This document shows positions 11,424 to 22,800 of a stretch of 64,000 nucleotides of DNA, one piece after another (the first letter of the stretch is position 1; every line of letters begins with the position of its first letter). Under the pieces are notes generated by a model that searched no databases, had not been told where the DNA came from, and saw only the letters and a program-made list of their open reading frames with translations. A program made the translations under genes and the position numbers. The DNA is from Pagrus major (lineage: Eukaryota; Chordata; Actinopteri; Spariformes; Sparidae): contig NC_133216.1 of assembly GCF_040436345.1 (NCBI RefSeq), positions 3,252,533 to 3,316,532 of the forward strand, given 5' to 3'.

Positions 11424-13751
11424 GACGATGGCCTACCTCCTCCAACACAGGCTCCATGGATGGCCACCACCACAGGCTTCGGACACTACAAGGAGAAAAG
11501 AAATCATCATAAAATCACAGGAAATTCCGGCTTCCATCTTTGTCGGCGTGATAACCACTCTTCAGGTCCGACCTTCTCGATGACGGAGAACGTCTCTTGG
11601 TACTTGGCGATTATTTTTCTCAGGTTCCAGGAAGTTCTGGCCATGTCGTCACCCTCTGGTTGGAGGACGTCGCTGGCCATGTCCATCAGGTCGATACCTG
11701 GACGGTAACACAACACAGAGTGAATAAAAACTTTCCTATGAAGACGGCGTCATTAAAACGTGTAAAGAGTCAAACACCTACCAGCTGTGAAGGTCTTCCC
11801 TGCTCCAGAAACCACCACCACTCTGCAGTCTGGGTCTCCTGCGATCGCATTAAAGCAATCCACCATCTCACTGGAGACAGATGAAGACAATGTGAGAACA
11901 GCATGTAAAGATAATGTTCCTGGCAGCTCAGACCAACGATTGATTATTAATGTAACCAGGTTCGTGCCTCCAGAAGGCTTTGTTCATGGCGTTGCGTTTC
12001 TCAGGACGGTTGAGCTCCACATGTGTGATGAACTCTGCTGGCTGACTGATGGCCAGCGAGGTGTACGGAGAGTCGGCACCGGCTGAAGACGACATGGCTC
12101 TGACCGCGACCTGACCGGGCAGCCACAACCCTCGGTCTGAGAGCCGAGACACAGAGCGATAAAAATGAGTCCAGTGAGTAAAAGTGAGATTTACAATGAG
12201 AATTCTGACGAGGTTAAATATTTCTGCGAAAAAAAAATGTTCTGAGAAAATAACATCTGTGAAAAAATGACACTTTTCTGAGAATTTTAAATTTTTCTGA
12301 GAAAATTTGATTTTGTAAGAAAATGTTCTCTTTGTCAGAATTTTTATTTAACTGAGAAAATACATGTATATATATTTTTTGAGAAAATTATTTTTTTGAG
12401 AAAATTATTTTTTCTGAGAAAATAATTTTTTTTGAGAAAATTAGATTTTTCAGAGAAATGTTTTCCATGCCGTGAGGGAAAAACATTCACATGGGAAGAA
12501 AAAAAATATCATATATATAATAACATATTATAAGGGACACAGAAAGATTATCCTGGCATAACTTTTTCTGCCCAGGAGAAAAAAAAATTCCAGGAAGTGA
12601 AAAAAAATCTGATGTATGAAAATTTGAAATTAAATTTTTGTGAGAAAATTAGAATTTTCTGAAAAAAAAAATCATTTTATGTGAGAAAATTATATTTTTC
12701 TAAGAACTTTTCATTATTCTTAGAAAACTATATTTTTCTGAGAAAATGTTATTTTACTGAAAAAACTCCTGAGAAAATCTTTTTTTTTTTTTTTTCTGAG
12801 AAAATCTTTTTTTCTGAGAAACATGTTGATGAAGGTTCTCAGTCGTCCGGGTCAGGGTCATTCGAGGTGCTGTATCGTGGACAACTGGACGTGTTTCAGT
12901 TTCTTGAAGACGTTTCACGTCTCATCCAAGAGGCTTCAGTTCTGACTGACTGGAGGAGCTGCAGGCTGTTAAACTCTGTGTGGGAGTGTCCTCACAGAGT
13001 CGTTAAGAGTTTTTGAAATTCTACTCATATGAGAACTTTTTCTGTGTTCTGAGTTTTTTTAAATTTTTCTGAATTTTTGTAGTGTAATTTTTTCAAGAAA
13101 GTGCAATTTTCTGAGAAAATTTGATTTCTGAAAAAAATGATATTTTTCTGAGAACATTTTAAGAGAAAATGGATCACCACAATAAAATAAATAAAAATAA
13201 AATAAAATAAAATATAAAATAAAAAATGAAATAAAATAAAATAAACAAACTTTACTTGCCCCTCAGGGCTTCCGTAACAATGAGAGACAGGATGCAATAA
13301 AGTTTTAAAAATAAAGATTGACTTTGTTTACTCGGGTGAGAAAACGCCACAAATGATTTCACACATGAAACAAAACAGAAATCTCTCCTGAGGAAAGAAA
13401 ATACCACTTGGTTTAACAGATGAAGACCAGACTTAGAAAATGGACCAAACTATTGATCTTTAAATCGATGCGTGTGACTTTGAGGCCAACACACAACCTC
13501 TCCCACACAGGCTACATGCTGCATGACACTGCAGCTGCACTGGTGACCTTTCACCCACATCACACTTTAAAGCTTCAGTTCAGTAAATCATTTACAAACT
13601 GTCGGGAGTCAACAGACCTGACAACATCTACACATCCAACATCCTGTTTACTCCGAAGATTTGTGCGTTTTAAGACATGTGAAGCAGCAAACACACACAA
13701 ACACGTCCACTTACATGTCGACAGAGCTGACCTGGAAACGGCTGATAGCAT
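8724..13751 (-). CDS. ech1: ech1, delta(3,5)-delta(2,4)-dienoyl-CoA isomerase, complete (10 coding exons)
   Basis: Exons in transcript order: 13715-13751, 11968-12136, 11782-11870, 11573-11697, 11437-11485, 10900-10964, 9818-9888, 9524-9595, 8926-9076, 8724-8828; 933 nt, 310 residues. Human ECH1 is about 328 residues. The enzyme belongs to the crotonase fold and shifts double bonds in dienoyl-CoAs during beta-oxidation of unsaturated fatty acids. Family landmarks include HVELNRPEKRNAMNKAFW, SGAGKTFTAG, IDLMDMASD and HGACVGGGVDL. The three acidic catalytic residues known in the rat enzyme align with D159, E179 and D187 (in GGGVDL, VKEVD and LAADVG). The C-terminus is SKL, a type 1 peroxisomal signal. 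The N-terminus (MLSAVSRSALSTYRGLWLPG) is basic and hydroxylated, like a mitochondrial presequence, so dual targeting is likely. The start was chosen because its 37-nt exon has a GTAAGT donor and restores the frame at the next acceptor. Confidence 0.95.
9225..9350. repeat. Dispersed fish repeat fragment in an ech1 intron
   Basis: Contains TGGTGCCAAATTTGAAGAAA followed by GACGGACGGACGGACAAC. I recognise this combination as the tail of a widespread teleost interspersed repeat. The family name cannot be assigned from sequence alone. Confidence 0.55.
10280..10855. repeat. ech1: TTTTCTGAGAAAA palindrome-like array in an ech1 intron
   Basis: A/T-rich tract built from irregular copies of TTTTCTGAGAAAA and TTTTCTCAGAAAA. 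These are near-palindromic and each other's reverse complement, so the tract can pair with itself at many registers. It ends just before the exon at 10900-10964. Related copies fill ech1 intron 1. Confidence 0.8.
11393..11430 (+). repeat. (ATG/GAT)n trinucleotide repeat
   Basis: Imperfect GAT trinucleotide run ending only a few bases past the splice donor of the ech1 exon at 11437-11485 (minus strand). It therefore sits at the start of that intron. Confidence 0.85.
11871..11967 (-). other. ech1: ech1 intron 2, GC-AG type (97 bp)
   Basis: The conserved peptide NKAFW-x-EMVDCFN can only be joined by using the donor AG|GCACGA and the acceptor CTCCAG|TGAGATGG. No GT in the neighbourhood keeps the frame. 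The donor matches the known GC-AG preference for A at +3 and G at +5. The junction codon becomes AGT (Ser) where human ECH1 has Arg. Confidence 0.7.
12137..13714 (-). repeat. ech1: ech1 intron 1, packed with repeats
   Basis: About 12220-12825 and 13020-13165 are more of the TTTTCTGAGAAAA-type array. About 13180-13250 is an (AAAAT)-like stretch. At 12540-12570 and 13255-13450 lie motifs shared with the cep295 intron array: TATCCTGGCA, CCCCTCAGGGC(T/C)TCCGTAA and an AGACTTAGAAAATGGA-like segment. No coding exon is seen inside. Confidence 0.8.
12824..13016. repeat. Dispersed repeat containing GTTGATGAAGGTTCTCAGTC
   Basis: The block runs through GTTTCTTGAAGACGTTTCAC and CTCATCCAAGAGGCTTCAGT, a combination I recognise as common in fish genomes. 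It interrupts the A/T-rich array of ech1 intron 1. A shorter copy of the same 5' part occurs at about 23193-23270. Confidence 0.65.
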
Positions 13752-14735
13752 CTCCTCCTTCTGATCGAGTCAGAGTCCAAACTGTTCCCAGATCAATAAA
13801 TCTGCAGCCACCAGAGACACGACCCACTCCTCCTCCAGTCAGCTGCTAGCTAACGTTAGCCTGGAGCTAGCTAACACACAGCTAGCTCAACAATAACAAA
13901 CGTCTCTGGTGGAGAAATTAACTGGTTTCACGCCAGAAAACACACAAAGAAGCGGAGTTAAGTGACGTTGCAGGCGTCATCCCACCAAACATTACTGTGA
14001 GTTATAAAAAGAAAGTTTAATTAACCCCTCACTGACTAGTTTAGCTTAGCTTAGCTTAGCTCGTCCTCGGTAAACAGCCTGTACGGTGGCCGGCGGGGCT
14101 CAAACTCCAGAGCCAAAAGTCATATGTTGTATGCTGAAGTTCACATTTTGTTTATAAAGGTAGAAAATGCTAAGATATTATTACATTATATTTATGGAAA
14201 CAGGTTCATATCTTTTCTTTCTTTCTTTCCTGTTTTAAAAAGACTATTTATATTATAAACTATGTTAAAGCGATTACATCCAGTTGCAGTTCTCTCTCTT
14301 CTCCACCAGAGGGCGGCAGAGCTCCGTTTGTTGTTTCCGCGAGTTTTATCGAACAAAACATTAATTTATCACCTTTTCTTACTTTTTATACAATATAACG
14401 TCTCGTTTCACATTTATAATCCAGATAATACTCATTTTGTTAAAAGTAGAAGCTACATTTCTCTGTCGGACAGTAAACAACACCGCGACACGTCTTGGAT
14501 TCCTATTGGACTAGAGTGCGTCACGTGAGCACAAAGCGGCGTGTAGTTTTTGTTATTTTGTTTATAAAAAACACACATTTTGCTGCCACGTTCAGCTCTT
14601 TACTCACCTTCACCGTGTTCAGTTTAACCGTGTTTCTTTCTAATCGAGTGAAATTGTTTCTGACGCAGAAAATCAAACCGTCACTGATGGTTCTGGTTCC
14701 GTGAGTGACTCCTGTGCGTCTGACGTCATGACGCC
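13752..14735. promoter_or_regulatory. ech1 5' UTR/promoter region and upstream region of the U2 gene
   Basis: ech1 (minus) and the U2 gene (plus) diverge from this stretch. No TATA box is evident for ech1. Features seen are repeated AGCTAGC/TAGCTAAC motifs at 13850-13890 and a short TTAGC tandem at 14040-14060. A CACGTG E-box lies at 14522-14527. I could not confidently place the snRNA proximal sequence element expected about 55 bases before U2, nor an octamer enhancer. Confidence 0.4.
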
Positions 14736-14923
14736 ATCGCTTCTCGGCCTTTTGGCTAAAATCAAGTGTAGTATCTGTTCTTATCAGTTTAATATCTGAT
14801 ACGTCCCCTACCCGGGGACCATATATTAAATTGATTTTTGGAGCAGGGAGATGGAATAGGGGCTTGCTCCGTCCACTCCACGCATCGACCCGGTATTGCA
14901 GAACCTCCAGGACCGGTGCACCC
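14736..14923 (+). ncRNA. U2 small nuclear RNA
   Basis: A full-length (188 nt) U2 homologue from ATCGCTTCTCGGCCTTTTGG to CGGTGCACCC. The branch-point recognition segment GTGTAGTATCTGTTC is intact, as is the Sm site GATTTTTGGA. U2 pairs with the branch site of major-class introns and is the core RNA of the U2 snRNP. Compared with the recalled human sequence, stem IIa carries paired changes (GTCCCC...GGGGAC instead of GTCCTC...GAGGAC), which keep the helix. An A replaces G at position 25, and one pair in stem IV (GGTATTGCAGAACC) is weakened. An snRNA-type 3' box follows. It may be a working gene or a slightly diverged copy; the upstream promoter element was not confirmed. Confidence 0.93.
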
Positions 14924-14933
14924 CCCTCTCAAT

Positions 14934-14947
14934 GTTTAAAGAAACAA
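14934..14947 (+). terminator. snRNA 3' box of the U2 gene
   Basis: GTTTAAAGAAACAA lies 10 bases past the mature 3' end. It matches the vertebrate snRNA 3'-box pattern GTTTN(0-3)AAARNNAGA closely enough to expect Integrator-dependent 3' processing. Confidence 0.65.
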
Positions 14948-16290
14948 TTAAACATCCTAAATATAAATCTGATGGACACAAATACATCCTATTTTGATGT
15001 CGCGTGTGAAAAATATCCCAATTAACATCGATAAAGCACAAGAATGGTTACGAGTATCAGCAAATAAGATGATGATTAGTTTGATGATTTGTTTTTCTGT
15101 TTTTTATTTTATTTATTCAGAAAGAGCCACTGCTGTTGTCTAGTCAAGTCTAGAGTCACTTTTGCAGTACAAAATATTTAGTTTGTTTGATACTGATGAC
15201 CTCAAATCCTCAAAATTGCAGTGTTAATGCTGTTTCTTTTATAAATTGCAGTCGGGGAATAAAAAGACCCACAATAATTATTCTACTGTGTCCGGTCTCC
15301 TCATTTATGACCTGGCCACACTTGTTTACAACAAATGCAATCTCTGCTGTTGTATTTTGTTATTTTTCAATTCAAGTTCAGTAAATCACACTTAGTGCTT
15401 CACTTTGAATATGAAAGTTTAAAATAAATGTGTGATTTTAGTACCCTCTAAGGTTACAAGGTGACCGATTTGGTGTAAATAACAACTATATTAATACAGG
15501 GGTCTACCAAGCCCAGGGGGCCACAGGTCTAGAGGGGCCAGGAGCCCCAAAACATTTGTGGCATGTGAGCAAGGATGGATTACTGAATGAGCCTACCGGG
15601 CCCAAGAGGTCAAGGGGCCCTGAAGCCCAAGTCGTTGCGTGAAGTAACTACCTCAATAAGTTATAAAGCAAAAGGCCATGAATCTGAACGAATTTAGGTT
15701 TTTGCCCTTCTCCAGCTGGCCATCCCAAAAATGCACCAGAATACAGGAAATCACATCTACCAAATTCAGAATTTTCTTTCATTCAAATAAGGTAGGGGGG
15801 GTCCTTATGCATCTGTGCCCAGGAGGACAGTAGTTCATAATCCGTCACTGTATTAATACAATTTATAATGTAACATTATAGTGTGACATTTGTGTCAATA
15901 ATTGTCAAACACAGGTGACTCCGCGGTGGTGGGAGGGGGGCCCCAAATCAAATTCTGCTTAGGGCCCCCAAAACGCCTGGGCCGGCACTGCCGGGTCTTA
16001 AGCACCAGTCTGCGATAGACCCAATAGGACGTCAGTGGTAAAGTAACTGCCATACATGTACATGTAGGCTTTTTTATTACAGATCACAGAGACAATTTAT
16101 TTATAACGTTGAAATGTTGAAGAAACAAATTTTATTTATGTAAAAGTTTAAATGACAATGAAAACACTTTTTTTTTTTACCAGGACGGCTGAAAAAAGGC
16201 CACAGACTGAGGATGATAGAGACACTAAGCAGAAAAAGGCTAAATTCAAAAGGACGACACATGAAACTCAACTTTTAAATTGATTTTTTT
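14948..16290. other. Intergenic region between U2 and hnrnpl
   Basis: No gene is recognised. Most of 15498-15995 is an interspersed repeat, listed separately. The rest is A/T-rich without clear structure. Confidence 0.6.
15498..15995. repeat. Interspersed repeat with GGGCCC-rich ends
   Basis: Contains GGATTACTGAATGAGCCTAC, CGGGCCCAAGAGGTCAAGGG and an end segment CTTAGGGCCCCCAAAACGCC followed by TGGGCCGGCACTG. I recognise these as parts of a repeat found throughout fish genomes. No coding capacity is left. Confidence 0.6.
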
Positions 16291-16296
16291 TTTATT
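16291..16296 (-). promoter_or_regulatory. hnrnpl: Candidate polyadenylation signal of hnrnpl
   Basis: AATAAA on the minus strand, about 510 bases past the hnrnpl stop. Other AATAAA copies occur further on, for example near 16096-16101, so the real end is uncertain. Confidence 0.4.
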
Positions 16297-16808
16297 TTCT
16301 TAGAACAAAACAACTCTCCATCTGCACATCAGACACGGAAACACAGAACTGAATAAGTAGCAATTAAAATAACACAAAAAAAGAAACAAAAGTGAGCTAT
16401 AATAAAAAGTTCCAAAAGACAAATCTTTTACAAAACCATGTTGTCCACGGCCGCTGAACCACCTGAGCATAAAACCAACTCTGTCAAATACGCTTTCTCA
16501 CATGTCAGGTTACTGTAGAAGCATAATACAAAAAGTAAAAAGGACAACTTATATTGAAGACACACGTACTGATACTCTATAAACCACATCTGGGGCATAA
16601 ATATCAAAACTTTAAATTCATTTAAACCTGATTAATATACCAAATATGAGGAGTTTGCACTTCAATCGTAATGTGACATTATTTCACAGTATTCAGGTGT
16701 TTGTGAATATACTTTCCCCCCCGGGCGTGTTACAAGCCGTCATGGTCAGAGTACAAGTGAACATGGGAATGGTGGACCATCTTCTTCTTCTTGGCTACGA
16801 GGCTGCGC

Positions 16809-19800
16809 TCAGTTGGCGTGCTGAACGGTGGAGAAGCACAGTTTGAGGGTGTACGGGTACGGACCGGCTGGAAACGGAGAGAGAATTAAAAATTTAGGCG
16901 ACGATCGACACCACCAGCCTCAAAGTTCTGAAACAACACACCGGCACAAACCTTTTTTCTGTCTGAAACCCTGCTCAGCACCACAGAGGCTTAGGGGAAC
17001 AACCTCAGACATGTTACCTGCGTTTTTCATCTGGTAGTGGTTCATCATGGCCAGAGCCTCCATGGCATCATTGATGGACTCCCACTCTAACAGCCCTGAA
17101 GCGCTGCGGTCACTGGGAGCGGCGCCGCCTGGTGGTCAGAGTCAGAGTTACAACACCTTCCAGATACAGAAATATCACTGCAGGCAGTTTTGTGCTGGTT
17201 TAAATGTTTTGGTTTTTGTTGCCACATTTCATTTGATGGATATAAACTTTGATTTTCTCCAAGTTCAGTGGCTTTAAAGAGAATCGCAGCAGCTTACTCT
17301 TTCCTGTGAACATTTTGACGTTGACGGGGCACTTGATACCGATCTCCTCACAAATCTGTGGACAGAACAACATCTATTATTTACTGCAGGCAGGTGAAAC
17401 TTATTTTGTGACTTTTTAAACAAGGAAATTAATTTATTAATAAAGACAACGTGGTGAACGCAGTGAGACGTTCCACAGACCTGAGAGAAAACCTCTGGCG
17501 TGACGTCGGGCTGGGCGTTGAAGAAGTGCAACACGTTGCTTGGGTGCTGGATGCGGTTCTTGGCCGCCTGTTCTGGGGAGGTGAACCGGTTGTTCCTGGA
17601 GCCGTGGAAGTCTTTGAAACTACTTGTGCCGTCCTCCAGCTCGTAGCACTGACCGGGTACGATGGCTTGCTGCTTGGACACACTGCAGGGACGGAGGATT
17701 GTTATTTTAATTAAGAGTGCTGTACTGGTGTAGCTAATACTTTCCTCCTTATTTAGCTGCTTGGTACAACAACACTAATTTGTCTCAAGGCTTCAGTAGT
17801 CTTAATATGTCCGAGGCATCCGACTCTACAGCATAGTTTACATGTTCTGGGTAACAGAAGAGCTTCAGGGCCAGAGGGGTGAACTCACCACACATTCATT
17901 CTCTGTCCGAAGAGAAAGTTGTTGTTGAGGTGACTGATGGCTCGATCCACTGCATAGCAGTCTCCCATCTCCACCATGGCTGCCCCGGGCTTACTCTTCA
18001 TGAACTTCACCTGCAGGACGAGATGAAAGACAGGATGAACAAGTTTCCTTCAACACAGCGCCGCCCTGCTCTTAATTTGTCAACACAACTTCTTTGATTG
18101 AAGATAATGTGTGTGTGTGTTTTGGATACAATACATATTTTACACTTCCAAAATAGAGCAAAGCAGCAATTTATTCCAGACACATTATCAGTGTATAAAC
18201 CTTTTGTTCTTGGCTCAATGTTTCTTGTTTTAAAGATTATTTTTGGGCTTTGAGCCTTTATTTTTAAATCGGACAGCGAGGAGTCAGAAGATTGTGTCAT
18301 TTCATCTTTGAGGTTAAATAATAAAGAGATTAAAAACTACTATTTTAAGTGCAGCCTTTTATCAAAGAATGACGGATCCAGCTCACAACAAAAATAGATA
18401 CGCTTTAAATAATGAATTTGACATGTCGGCCCTTAAATAGAGAATAAAAAGCAAAGTCCCGACTGTCTCTGAGGATACGTCTCCCCTCGGTGCCGAGACC
18501 TGGAAACAATTTGTTTCTTCTGCATGTGTATTTTTATCTTCTCTTTCAACAAGAGGAGGAAACAAACCTATTTCATGTCTTTGTGGGAAACATTGTGCGT
18601 TTTCTCTGCAGATATTGAGTTTATTTTTTTATCTGGTGAAGACCTTTCAGCTTGAAATGTTTCCCTTCACAGCAGAAACAGACACATCCACCGTCAGATA
18701 CTGACCCGCTCCACGTTTCCATAGAGACAGAAGATATTGAAGACACGGTCGGCGTTCATCTTGGTCGGGTCCAGTCCGTACAACATGACGACTGGAGACT
18801 CAGCGTGGCCGCCGTACTCTCCAGGAGGAGGGGGAGGAGGTCCGTAGCCCGGCCCGTAGCTTCTTCCGCCACGTCCTCTCATCGGTGGACCCATGCGGCG
18901 ACCCTCATAGGGCGGAGATCCATAGCTCTCGTCATAGCCATGGTAACCGCCACCTGAAGGACGAGGCAGAGAGACGACGGTGAGAGGACAGAAAATAAAC
19001 CAGTAATCCACCAAGGTCGGGTCAAGAGAAGCATTTTTCTGGAAAACGTCGTCACTGACTGGAGAAAAAGGTTTCGTCCCAATAAAAAAAATAAATACAG
19101 CACATGAAGCGTCCTAGTTGTCATCACAGCACCGCTTAACTGCCACTGTGTGGAGGACCGATTATAAACTTTGATCAACATCTATCCCCAAAATATCAAG
19201 TTTAATTACCCCACAGACTTCAGGTAATAAAAGGCATCTTTTTAAAAAGGAAAGATAAGCACAGTTTTTTCTTTCCATGTGTATGTTCCAGTGTTTGTTC
19301 TGGTTCCTCGGGGGTGTGACATCCTTACCGTACTCTGGAGGGTGGTCGCCCAGCAGAGCAGGCTGTCTCTGACGCTTGTTGGGGTTGGCATTCACATCCT
19401 CTATGAGATCGGGAAGACAAAACAGGAGAAGAAAGGCAGAGAGAAACAGAAAGAGCCAAATAAATATGACGGGATGCTGGAGCATTTCACACATGGCATC
19501 ATGGTTAACTGACATTTGGATGAGATTTTAGATAAATAGATCAATTATTTGTCAGGATAACTTTCAATCAATTAGTACTTGAGACGGACGCATGCATTTC
19601 AAGATTGATTCATCTTGCCTGTAAGAGTCATTACAGACATAAAAACACCCCCCACAGTACACTCCAGGCAGGTCACAACAATCAAACCAAGCAGCTGAAA
19701 TAATCAGATCATCTTTGTCTGTAGGAATTAGATTAAGGAAATGGGAAGGGAGGTGTGGGGATGTAATAAATGGCAAGACTGATATGAGATTCAATAGAAA

Positions 19801-22800
19801 TTTCCCTAAACCACAAATCAAATCCCTTTAAATCAGAAAACATCCACAATAATAAACTTTTAGCACTTAAAGTGAAACAGGTGGGACATGGCAAACATGA
19901 GGTGGATGCTAATGATCTAGGAGGTGAAAAAAGGGACATCAAGACAGAGTCACTCTAGATAAGCATCACAAATGGCTAAATTTAAAAATAAAGTTTGTAC
20001 GCTCACACACACCTGCATTGCTCCCATTGCCATCTGCATCACCATCTGTACAGGTACACAATAATCATACACAATCAGAACGGAAGCCAGGTTAATCAAA
20101 AGGTACATTTTCCTCCCAGTTTAACCCAGTTAAATGTCAGGAGAGTGCAGTAAAACCCACTCATGACAAAGCTGTCTGGACTATGAAATGCGGATGGCTT
20201 GGTACCTCTGCAGGTGACCAACCAGGCTCATGCAGATTGTAATTTGTCAACCAAAATAAAAAAAGGCAGCTTGTAAATTTTGGACACCAGCAGCCACTGA
20301 GGCTCTCCTGGCTTCACAGGTATGTGACGCTTTGGATCACCCACATCATACATGAATTAATATGAAGTTCACAACCTTTTCTCCAGATTAAATCATGATT
20401 CAGTTCCCCAAAAGAAACTATCACACAGGTCCAGGGAACCACACATAACAGATTCATGATGGCCGTAAAGTGCCAACAGAGGGAGCGACAAGACAAAGCG
20501 AACACAGTAAGTTTGAGTGACATTAGAAATGCAGCCCCCTGACAGAACCACAACCATCACCCTCCTCCAGAAAGAGAAAGATTAAGCCTGTATGAGGAAA
20601 CAAAAACAAATCGAGTCATGTCAGTCTTGTGTGGCGATGTTGGGTGCTGGGCGTTGGAGTCATGTGGTGCTGTGCAGTTATGTCCCCCCAGAGGAGGCTC
20701 TCGATTTACTTACTGCATGCTTACAAACAGTGGGAGGAAGATATTTGCTGCAGTAGATCCACCACTCTCCACTCATTTCATTTCATCCAATACTCTTATC
20801 CATTTCCTCTTTTGGGGGAAACAACTCTCCACCTCAGGATCGATTCCTGGTTTTATCAAACGCCCATTGGAGGGTTGGTCCGTCCTTTTTGTTCCTTTTT
20901 GGAAAAGTCCGCTTAGCGCCCACTGGTAGGCCTTGAGGCTGCCATAGAGAACATTTCAGTTGGGAAGCTGGCTCCTCTTAGCCGCAAATTGCCAAACCTG
21001 CATCACATGGAAGGCGTTACACAGGTTCTAGAGACTTTAAAATGTTAAGAAAAAAAACTGCACTCAAAAAAAAAAAAGGGATAGCTTAACAGGGATGCAT
21101 GTAGTAAGAAAATCAGAGGAGGGAAAAGATGAGGAGATGAGGAGAAAGAGCAAGAGAGAGAAGCTGATTTCCATGTGGGAGGAAACACATAAAACCAAAA
21201 ATGGGCCTGAATGGGCTCTGAGTGTGCTTGATGGTGTTGTCAGCAGTGTCTTCATCAGTTGTCTTGTGTTGGACTCCAATGTGACGGGGGTGTGATTCAT
21301 CTATTGGATCAGTCGGTACAGCGTCGGCAAGTGCGCCGCTCGAGTGTGTTGTTTTCATGTCAACAAACGTGACGAGCAATGCGGCCCCACATACAGGAAG
21401 GGCCGAGGCTTTTAAAAAATGTGATCTCGGTCGACTGGATAGTATCAGTGTGCATCAGCTGCTGTGCTGACAGATGTCTGTCACTACCGTCTGATTGGGT
21501 GGATGCTGTGTCTTCTCTGGTATCAGTCTCCATTTGGGATTGTCGGTGCAAGCTTTGGCCTGCTTCAATGTGTCATCGCTTGTGTCTCGACATGAAAGGG
21601 AGAAGGGGGGGAGGGACCAAGTGTAGCTCAGTGCCCAAAACTCCCCGCCCTCGAGAAGTGTGCGTTGTCTTCATGGCTCTTGTGCTGGGATGCAGAGATG
21701 AGGAGTGAGTGGGAAATCAGTCCTACATCGTCATGTTGAGTGGGTGGTGGTGGTGGTGGTGGGGTCTTGTCGTTTGTCCCCTTGTGTCTCAGGGGACGTT
21801 TGGCCCTCTGTATGAAAGTGGTTGTGTCCTCACTGAAGATACTTGAGGTGGTGGTTGCTGAGTGGGGATGTTGTCAGCATGTATCTGCCTCTCCCTTTTA
21901 GCACATGTTCCTGTGCATGTTTGTTCTGACTCGCTGAGATCACAGATTTATTAGGAGAAGATAAGAGTTACATGATGTTGCACATGGCCCGTTTACTGAT
22001 GCTGGTCAATGCCTCCGTTCTCACGCAAATCACAGTTACCATCTGTCTGACAGCATAACAAAATACTTTGGCTGCTCTGATTGGGACTCGGTATACTGTC
22101 GAGTCTTTGTTAGGATTTTCCAGTTGTCAAAGTTAAATAAAACAACCAACGGGAGAAGCCGACAGTGGAAAAGACCAGGATCAGTCTTGGTGGCAAGGAA
22201 ATGTGTCTCTGCCTCAGTCAGAGTATCTGCACAGTACCCCAGGGGATCTCAAAAACTCTGCAGATTTACAGGTGTGGTAAGAAAGGCAGGAACAGGAAAC
22301 ACTGGTGAGAAGATACAACAAGTTTTACGTCTTCACTACTGAAATATGTAGATGTGACTCTTATGAGGTTATTAAAAAAACACACCTGTCACTGTCTTAC
22401 ATTGAGACAACAGCACTCTTATCTTCTGTCTCGGGGCTGTAATCAACAAAACTCGTCTGCCTGGTAGGCTTGTTGAAGTAGTTAGTTACAGTTGTCAATC
22501 TCTGTTCGGGTATACTCCCATTATATTTCCTGACCACACCGTCGTTCTGCTTTTTAAACAATCAAAACTTAACTCAGACGATGGACCCTGACATGGTGGA
22601 TGTGGCATCAAACTGACCAGAAAAAGCTTCTTCTTGGCAATATTTTGCACTTGAAGCCAATGCTATAAGGGAATCTGATCATCTCTAAGCTACTCTTAAC
22701 GCCAGACATACTTGAACCACTGACTTGAAAATTTGGGAGACAATGCCAGTGCCTCTGCGGCTTCTCAAACTATATTCACAGGACACAGCCTAAATGTTTA

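Noticed and set aside
14600-14735. snRNA proximal sequence element for U2
   Set aside because: Segments such as CTCACCTTCACCGTGTTCAG resemble the element, but they are at about -130 instead of about -55, so I did not annotate it.
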